10,191 nucleotides of DNA from an uncultured Lachnospiraceae bacterium (GTDB taxonomy: Bacteria; Bacillota; Clostridia; Lachnospirales; Anaerotignaceae), in NCBI GenBank assembly GCA_944384285.1, contig CALWSX010000196.1:1-10191 (forward strand). The letters run 5' to 3'. The notes under the pieces are model-generated. The model was not told the DNA's origin, did not search any database, and worked only from the letters and a program-made list of their open reading frames with translations. Each line of letters starts with the position of its first letter. Position 1 is the first letter of the stretch. This document shows positions 7,106 to 10,191 of the stretch, piece by piece. A program made the position numbers and the translations under genes.

Positions 7106-7216
7106 TAATCCACTTATTTATCCAAAAACAAATCCAAATGTGTTGATAACTTAAATTTCAATAAATACAATTTCCATACTTTTTGTGGATAAAATTTCGA
7201 TATATTGACTGGATAA
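7106..7216. other. Cluster of DnaA-box-like 9-mers
   Basis: Compared with TTATCCACA: TGTGGATAA at 7184-7192 is a perfect box on the minus strand. TGTTGATAA (7141-7149) and TTATCCAAA (7118-7126) each differ at one position. TAATCCACT (7106-7114) and ACTGGATAA (7208-7216) differ at two. An A/T-rich stretch (7021-7060) lies beside the cluster. The last box overlaps the tadA -35. Whether DnaA binds here is unproven, and single-mismatch boxes do occur elsewhere in the window (for example 9868-9876). Confidence 0.4.
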
Positions 7217-7233
7217 TTATACTGATTTAAAAT
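7205..7233 (+). promoter_or_regulatory. Probable sigma-A promoter of tadA-tmcAL
   Basis: TTGACT (7205-7210) and TAAAAT (7228-7233) are separated by 17 nt, close to the sigma-A consensus. The ribosome binding site AAAGGAG (7253-7259) and the tadA ATG (7268) follow, leaving a short leader of about 28 nt. Confidence 0.6.
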
Positions 7234-7267
7234 AAAATAAATAAAAAGTTTAAAAGGAGTACATTCT

Positions 7268-7762
7268 ATGTATAACGAAGCTTTAAACGAAGATAAAACA
7301 CATGAATATTATATGGAAATAGCTTTAGAAGAGGCCAAAAAAGCGTTTTTATTAGATGAAGTTCCAATAGGTGCTGTAATTGTAAGAAATGGTGAAATAA
7401 TTGCAAAAACACATAACACAAGAAATACCGATAAAAATACATTATCCCACGCCGAAATAAAAGCAATAGATATAGCCTCAAAAATCACAGGTGACTGGAG
7501 ACTTGAAGACTGTATTATGTATGTAACGATAGAACCATGTCCTATGTGTGCGGGAGCTATAGTACAGGCAAGAATTCCAAAAGTTTATTTTGGTGCAAGG
7601 AATAAAAAAGCCGGTTGTGCCGGGTCTGTTTTAAATATACTTAATGAACCTAACTTTAATCACCAGGTAGAAGTCACAGAGGGTATTTTATCAGACAAAT
7701 GTTCAGAAATAATGAGTGAATTTTTTAAAAATTTCAGAAAAAACAAAACTTCAGAAAATTAA
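7268..7762 (+). CDS. tadA: tRNA-specific adenosine deaminase TadA
   Basis: The product has 164 residues, normal for the family. It is a cytoplasmic zinc deaminase that converts A34 of tRNA-Arg(ACG) to inosine, allowing one tRNA to read several CGN codons. The catalytic site is complete: His61-Ala-Glu63 (zinc ligand and proton shuttle) and Pro-Cys91-Pro-Met-Cys94-Ala-Gly (two zinc ligands). The N-terminal helix YYMEIALEEAKKA (14-26), VPIGAVIV (32-39) and KAGCAGS (114-120) are TadA-specific and separate it from cytosine or guanine deaminases. The eight residues before the usual family start are extra, but ATG 7268 has AAAGGAG eight bases upstream, so I keep it. tmcAL follows 25 nt later with its own ribosome binding site, probably on the same transcript. 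Confidence 0.95.
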   Translation: MYNEALNEDKTHEYYMEIALEEAKKAFLLDEVPIGAVIVRNGEIIAKTHNTRNTDKNTLSHAEIKAIDIASKITGDWRLEDCIMYVTIEPCPMCAGAIVQARIPKVYFGARNKKAGCAGSVLNILNEPNFNHQVEVTEGILSDKCSEIMSEFFKNFRKNKTSEN

Positions 7763-7787
7763 TACTTGTTATAAGAAAGGATTTTAA

Positions 7788-9026
7788 ATGAAGATTACGG
7801 GAATTGTTACAGAATATAATCCGTTTCACAACGGTCATAAATATATGATAGATGAAATTAAAAAAACGGTTAAACCAGACTATATTATAGCAGTTATGAG
7901 CGGAAATTTTGTACAAAGGGGCGAGCCTGCCATAGCTGATAAGTGGACAAGAGCAAAAACTGCTCTTTTAAACGGTGTTGACCTTGTTATAGAACTTCCC
8001 GTATATTTTTCTGTTGCACCTGCCGAAATTTTTGCTAGGGGAGCCATAAAGCTTTTTTGTGATACCGGAATAGTTGATAATATATGTTTTGGCTGCGAGG
8101 ATAACGATATAGATACCTTAAAATATATATCAGAAAAGCTTTTCTCAGAGTCGGATACACTTTCAGAAAAAATAAAAGAGTATCTTAACACCGGTAAATC
8201 TTACGCATTATCCCGTTCTATGGCTTTCAAAGATATATACGGAAAAGATATTTCGGAAATAGAAAAACCTAACAATATACTTGCTCTTGAGTATTTAAAC
8301 GCACTTAAATATTTTAAAAGTGATATTATCCCAATACCAATAAAACGTATTATGTCATCGTATAATGAAACAAGACTTGAGGGAGAATTTTCATCTGCAA
8401 GGTCAATAAGAGAAAACTTAAAAACAAAAGAAACTGATTTTTTAAATATGGTTATACCGGAAAATTCAATAAATATTTTAAAAGAAGGTATAAACAATAA
8501 TATTTTCCCGATATATTCTGATGATTTTTCAGAAGCTCTAAATTATATTCTAAGATTAAGAAGCGAAGATTATTTAAAAAACATAACAGAAGTTACAGAA
8601 GGTCTTCATAACAGAATTAAAAATTCACTTGATACCTGTCATTCATTTACAGAAATAAGCGAATTTACAAAATCCAAAAGATATACAATGTCAAAAATCC
8701 AAAGAATACTTATAAATATTCTTTTGGATATAAAAAATGAAGATACAAAAAATTTTGTAAACAATGGATTTTCACAATATATAAGAGTTTTGGGTTTCAG
8801 ACGTGAAAGTTGTGAAATTCTAAAAGCCTTAACCTCTTTGGCAAAAATACCTGTTATAACTAATATGAAAAATATTTATAAAGATAATGATATTTTAAAT
8901 AACAAAAATTTAATGAAAATGCTTGAAAAAGAAATTCTTGCAACCGACATATATTTTTCTGTATTAAAAAATAAAAATTTCAGAACAACAAATAATGATT
9001 TTACTAAGCCTTTGGTTATAGTATAA
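7788..9026 (+). CDS. tmcAL: tRNA(Met) cytidine acetate ligase TmcAL (YlbM family)
   Basis: The product has 412 residues, full length for the family. TmcAL uses ATP and acetate to make N4-acetylcytidine at wobble position C34 of elongator tRNA-Met in Firmicutes. The nucleotidyltransferase fold is visible at the N-terminus: GIVTEYNPFHNGHKY (5-19) with the HxGH motif at 14-17, then VMSGNFVQRGEPA (36-48) and the adjacent KWTRAKTALLNG (52-63). FGCED (101-105) and SSARSIRENL further on are also family features. The C-terminal half is the helical tRNA-binding part. ATG 7788 has AGAAAGG seven bases upstream. It follows tadA by 25 nt, so two wobble-34 enzymes share an operon. A half-visible tRNA gene with anticodon CAT, the expected substrate type, lies at the right edge. 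No terminator lies directly after the stop; the first is at 9310. Confidence 0.93.
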   Translation: MKITGIVTEYNPFHNGHKYMIDEIKKTVKPDYIIAVMSGNFVQRGEPAIADKWTRAKTALLNGVDLVIELPVYFSVAPAEIFARGAIKLFCDTGIVDNICFGCEDNDIDTLKYISEKLFSESDTLSEKIKEYLNTGKSYALSRSMAFKDIYGKDISEIEKPNNILALEYLNALKYFKSDIIPIPIKRIMSSYNETRLEGEFSSARSIRENLKTKETDFLNMVIPENSINILKEGINNNIFPIYSDDFSEALNYILRLRSEDYLKNITEVTEGLHNRIKNSLDTCHSFTEISEFTKSKRYTMSKIQRILINILLDIKNEDTKNFVNNGFSQYIRVLGFRRESCEILKALTSLAKIPVITNMKNIYKDNDILNNKNLMKMLEKEILATDIYFSVLKNKNFRTTNNDFTKPLVIV

Positions 9027-9309
9027 TAAAAATCCTCCCCAAATGACAGGCTATATAAGGAACTAATTTTTATCTTTGAGCTTTGTAGTCAGCTTAAATT
9101 ATTGGATTTATAAGAAAACCAATATATTTGAAGGATTACGAAATAGAAAATAAAAATTTCTGAAGAAAAAATGACTTATGCCATAAAAAGCAAAACGTTA
9201 TCCCAAAGATGAAAGATGGGAATTAAATAAATTGAGTAAAATAAATGAACAATATTCCGGATTATATAATAGAGATATTGTATACTAAAATCATATTTCA
9301 CTAAATTTG

Positions 9310-9335
9310 CGACAAGGGAAATCCTTGTCGTTTTT
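9310..9335 (+). terminator. Intrinsic terminator downstream of tmcAL
   Basis: CGACAAGG (9310-9317) pairs perfectly with CCTTGTCG (9323-9330) around a GAAAT loop and is followed by TTTTT (9331-9335). It probably ends the tadA-tmcAL transcript about 290 nt after the tmcAL stop. It may originally have belonged to a lost gene in between. Confidence 0.88.
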
Positions 9336-9345
9336 GATATGTTAG

Positions 9346-9375
9346 TGGACAAATTTTTTATTGGAGTGATATAAT
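9346..9375 (+). promoter_or_regulatory. Sigma-A promoter with extended -10 for the DUF3784 gene
   Basis: TGGACA (9346-9351) is one base from the -35 consensus, the spacer is 18 nt, and the -10 is a perfect TATAAT (9370-9375) preceded by TGA (extended -10, TGn). A small hairpin, GGTC/GACC (9377-9390), lies at the likely start of the transcript. Confidence 0.65.
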
Positions 9376-9419
9376 AGGTCCAAATAGACCCACAAAGCTT
9401 AATTTTGAGAGGTGTTTTT

Positions 9420-9752
9420 ATGATAGCTGAAATAATTATTCTTATTTTTGCTTTAATATTTTTAATCATAAGCATTTTTTTATTTTTCAGAAAAGGAAAA
9501 TGGTTAATAGCTGGCTATAATACAATGTCTAAAGAAGAACAGAAAAAATATGATGAAAAAAAGTTATGTAAAGCTGTGGGAAGCTTATGCATAGTGTGCT
9601 GTATTATGCTTTGTATTATGGCATACTTAGGATATAGAGTAGATACTGGTTTGATGAATGAAAATGATATGCTTCCATTTGGGCTATTATTTTTAATTGT
9701 CATTATTATCACTCTTATTATAATCAGCAGATACATAAAAAATAAACCGTAA
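9420..9752 (+). CDS. DUF3784 family small membrane protein
   Basis: The product has 110 residues and three predicted membrane helices: about 3-23, 52-71 and 85-103. The segment WLIAGYNTMSKEEQKKYDEKKLCK (28-51; core LIAGYNTMSKEEQKKYDE) between helix 1 and helix 2 is the diagnostic motif of DUF3784 (PF12650). This family is common in Firmicutes and has no established function. The second helix is rich in cysteine (SLCIVCCIMLCIMAYL), which is notable but may not mean metal binding. I start at ATG 9420, with GAGAGG seven bases upstream, not at the in-frame TTG 9405 that overlaps that site. It is a single-gene unit with its own promoter and a terminator overlapping the stop codon. Confidence 0.85.
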   Translation: MIAEIIILIFALIFLIISIFLFFRKGKWLIAGYNTMSKEEQKKYDEKKLCKAVGSLCIVCCIMLCIMAYLGYRVDTGLMNENDMLPFGLLFLIVIIITLIIISRYIKNKP

Positions 9753-9770
9753 TTTTGGTTTATGCTTTTT
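9742..9770 (+). terminator. Intrinsic terminator overlapping the end of the DUF3784 gene
   Basis: ATAAACC (9742-9748) pairs with GGTTTAT (9757-9763) around an 8-nt loop that contains the TAA stop, followed by GC and T5 (9766-9770). The stem is A/T-rich, so efficiency may be moderate. Confidence 0.65.
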
Positions 9771-10085
9771 ACCCAGATAAACTACAATTAAAGAAAAAGA
9801 GAATATTATAATATACACAAGTACATAACCGATTGGTTTTCAAAAACGAAAATCTGTCGGCTATTTTTTATCCAAATAAAATAGTATGCTTATTACTCAT
9901 AGCAAGTTCATAAAAATACAATGCATTGGATTTGGGTATAATAATCAAAATAAATCCGAAATCTTGGGAGACAATTTCTCTCAAGGTAGTATTTAAATTT
10001 GTATTATATCACAATTAAAAATTCTTTTAAAATACAACAACATAATACTCTAAAATACTTTTATTTATTCTTATATTTTTTAAAT
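9771..10085. other. Gene-poor region between the DUF3784 gene and the tRNA gene
   Basis: No intact gene is visible. The stretch holds a terminator-like hairpin (9829-9869) and a second hairpin without a U-tail (CTTGGGAGA/TCTCTCAAG, 9963-9985, one G-U pair). A 34-codon open stretch on the plus strand (9914-10015, including ALDLGIIIKINPKSWETIS) has no start codon. From about 10012 to 10085 the sequence is plain A/T-rich. Confidence 0.45.
9829..9869 (+). terminator. Terminator-like hairpin in intergenic sequence
   Basis: CCGATTGGTTTTC (9829-9841) pairs with GAAAATCTGTCGG (9848-9860) with one mismatch and two G-U pairs, followed by CTA and T6 (9864-9869). It would act on plus-strand transcripts, perhaps as a second stop for the DUF3784 gene. 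Confidence 0.6.
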
Positions 10086-10113
10086 AAAAAAATCCTCTGA
10101 TTTTTCAGAGGAT
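10086..10113 (-). terminator. Intrinsic terminator of the tRNA gene
   Basis: ATCCTCTGA (10092-10100) pairs perfectly with TCAGAGGAT (10105-10113) around a 4-nt loop. On the minus strand it is followed by a T-run (10091-10086). It lies 37 nt beyond the 3' end of the tRNA gene. Confidence 0.88.
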
Positions 10114-10150
10114 AAAAATTTATATAAACTATAATTTACAAAATAAAAAA

Positions 10151-10191
10151 TAGCGGAGGAGGGATTTGAACCCCCGACACCGCGGGTATGA
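10151..10191 (-). tRNA. tRNA with anticodon CAT, probably elongator tRNA-Met (partial, 5' half beyond the right edge)
   Basis: Read on the minus strand from 10191, the sequence is T33, anticodon C34-A35-T36 (10190-10188), A37, C38, the 3' anticodon stem CCGCG, a five-base variable loop GTGTC, T-arm GGGGG-TTCAAAT-CCCTC, the 3' acceptor strand CTCCGCT and discriminator A (10151). C38 (loop ending ATAC) and the GGGGG T-stem resemble Bacillus elongator tRNA-Met. Initiator tRNA-Met and tRNA-Ile(CAT) usually have A38. CCA is not encoded: the discriminator is followed by T6. The D-arm and 5' acceptor strand are outside the window, so identity is not final. Confidence 0.85.

Larger units (their letters stand above)
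6907..7267. other. Divergent intergenic region between the lipoprotein gene and tadA
   Basis: These 361 nt have no gene. From left to right they hold the lipoprotein ribosome binding site (AGGAGG, 6914-6919 on the minus strand), a 24-bp imperfect dyad (6951-6974), the lipoprotein promoter (6983-7012) and an A/T-only palindrome (7036-7053). Then come an orphan Shine-Dalgarno-like AAAAAGGAGG on the minus strand (7079-7070), DnaA-box-like 9-mers (7106-7216), and the tadA promoter and ribosome binding site. I saw no purine riboswitch core. Confidence 0.7.
9027..9404. other. Gene-poor region after tmcAL
   Basis: I see no intact gene in these 378 nt. A plus-strand open stretch of 34 codons (9187-9288) has protein-like composition (it reads KRYPKDERWELN, then KLSKINEQYSGLYNRDIVY) but has no start codon and no ribosome binding site. 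A second short open stretch ending in NIFEGLRNRK precedes it in another frame. These may be relics of a decayed gene; I do not recognise the family. A terminator (9310-9335) and the promoter of the next gene (9346-9375) close the region. Confidence 0.5.

Noticed and set aside
7106..7216. Chromosomal oriC
   Set aside because: DnaA-like boxes are present but dnaA, dnaN or rpmH are not, and only one box is perfect; kept as a DnaA-box cluster.
6907..7267. Purine riboswitch before the nucleoside importer
   Set aside because: I looked for the conserved junction bases and loop-loop pairing of the purine aptamer on the minus strand and did not find them.
9176..9475. Minus-strand 99-codon open frame
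   Set aside because: Overlaps the promoter, leader and start of the DUF3784 gene and a terminator; its product is low-complexity Ile/Lys/Tyr sequence with no ribosome binding site.
1..10191. CRISPR array, insertion sequence, phage or toxin-antitoxin system
   Set aside because: No regularly spaced repeats, no transposase- or integrase-like protein and no terminal inverted repeats are visible.

Overview
The window is AT-rich, with long A/T runs between genes, strong AGGAGG-type ribosome binding sites and simple U-tailed hairpin terminators. The gene content (a TmcAL/YlbM homologue, a DUF3784 protein, a DUF5711-like protein and a four-gene BMP-type nucleoside ABC system) points to a low-GC Firmicute, most likely in the class Clostridia. 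I cannot name a genus from the sequence.

Left part (1-1762, minus strand): the 5' part of a CvpA-family membrane protein gene runs off the left edge. It is preceded by a single-pass membrane protein with a large extracytoplasmic domain, resembling DUF5711. The two form a tight pair and both appear to use TTG starts. A bidirectional terminator hairpin at about 1953-1988 separates them from the next unit.

Middle part (2002-6906, minus strand): a complete BMP-family ABC importer, in transcription order substrate-binding lipoprotein, double ATPase, permease 1, permease 2. Order and lengths match Bacillus subtilis nupNOPQ (yufNOPQ). A strong hairpin with a U-rich tail follows the lipoprotein gene. 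A second leader structure, a 9-bp stem enclosing about 50 nt and followed by a U-run, lies just before the ATPase start. The binding protein is therefore probably made in excess of the transporter. Three start sites differ from the longest open frame: ATPase at 5547, second permease at 2955, DUF3784 protein at 9420.

Divergent intergenic region (6907-7267): the lipoprotein promoter points left and the tadA promoter points right. It also holds a 24-bp imperfect dyad just downstream of the lipoprotein promoter, an A/T-only palindrome, and a cluster of DnaA-box-like 9-mers including one perfect TGTGGATAA.

Right part (7268-10191): tadA (tRNA A34 deaminase) and tmcAL (tRNA-Met C34 acetate ligase) form a two-gene plus-strand unit for wobble-base modification. 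After a gene-poor stretch with a terminator and a possible gene relic comes a small DUF3784 membrane protein with its own extended -10 promoter and terminator. After another gene-poor stretch, the right edge cuts through a minus-strand tRNA gene with anticodon CAT. Its visible half looks like elongator tRNA-Met, the substrate of TmcAL encoded about 1.1 kb away. Apart from that pairing, the window reads as ordinary core-genome content. I saw no CRISPR array, insertion sequence, phage gene or defence system.
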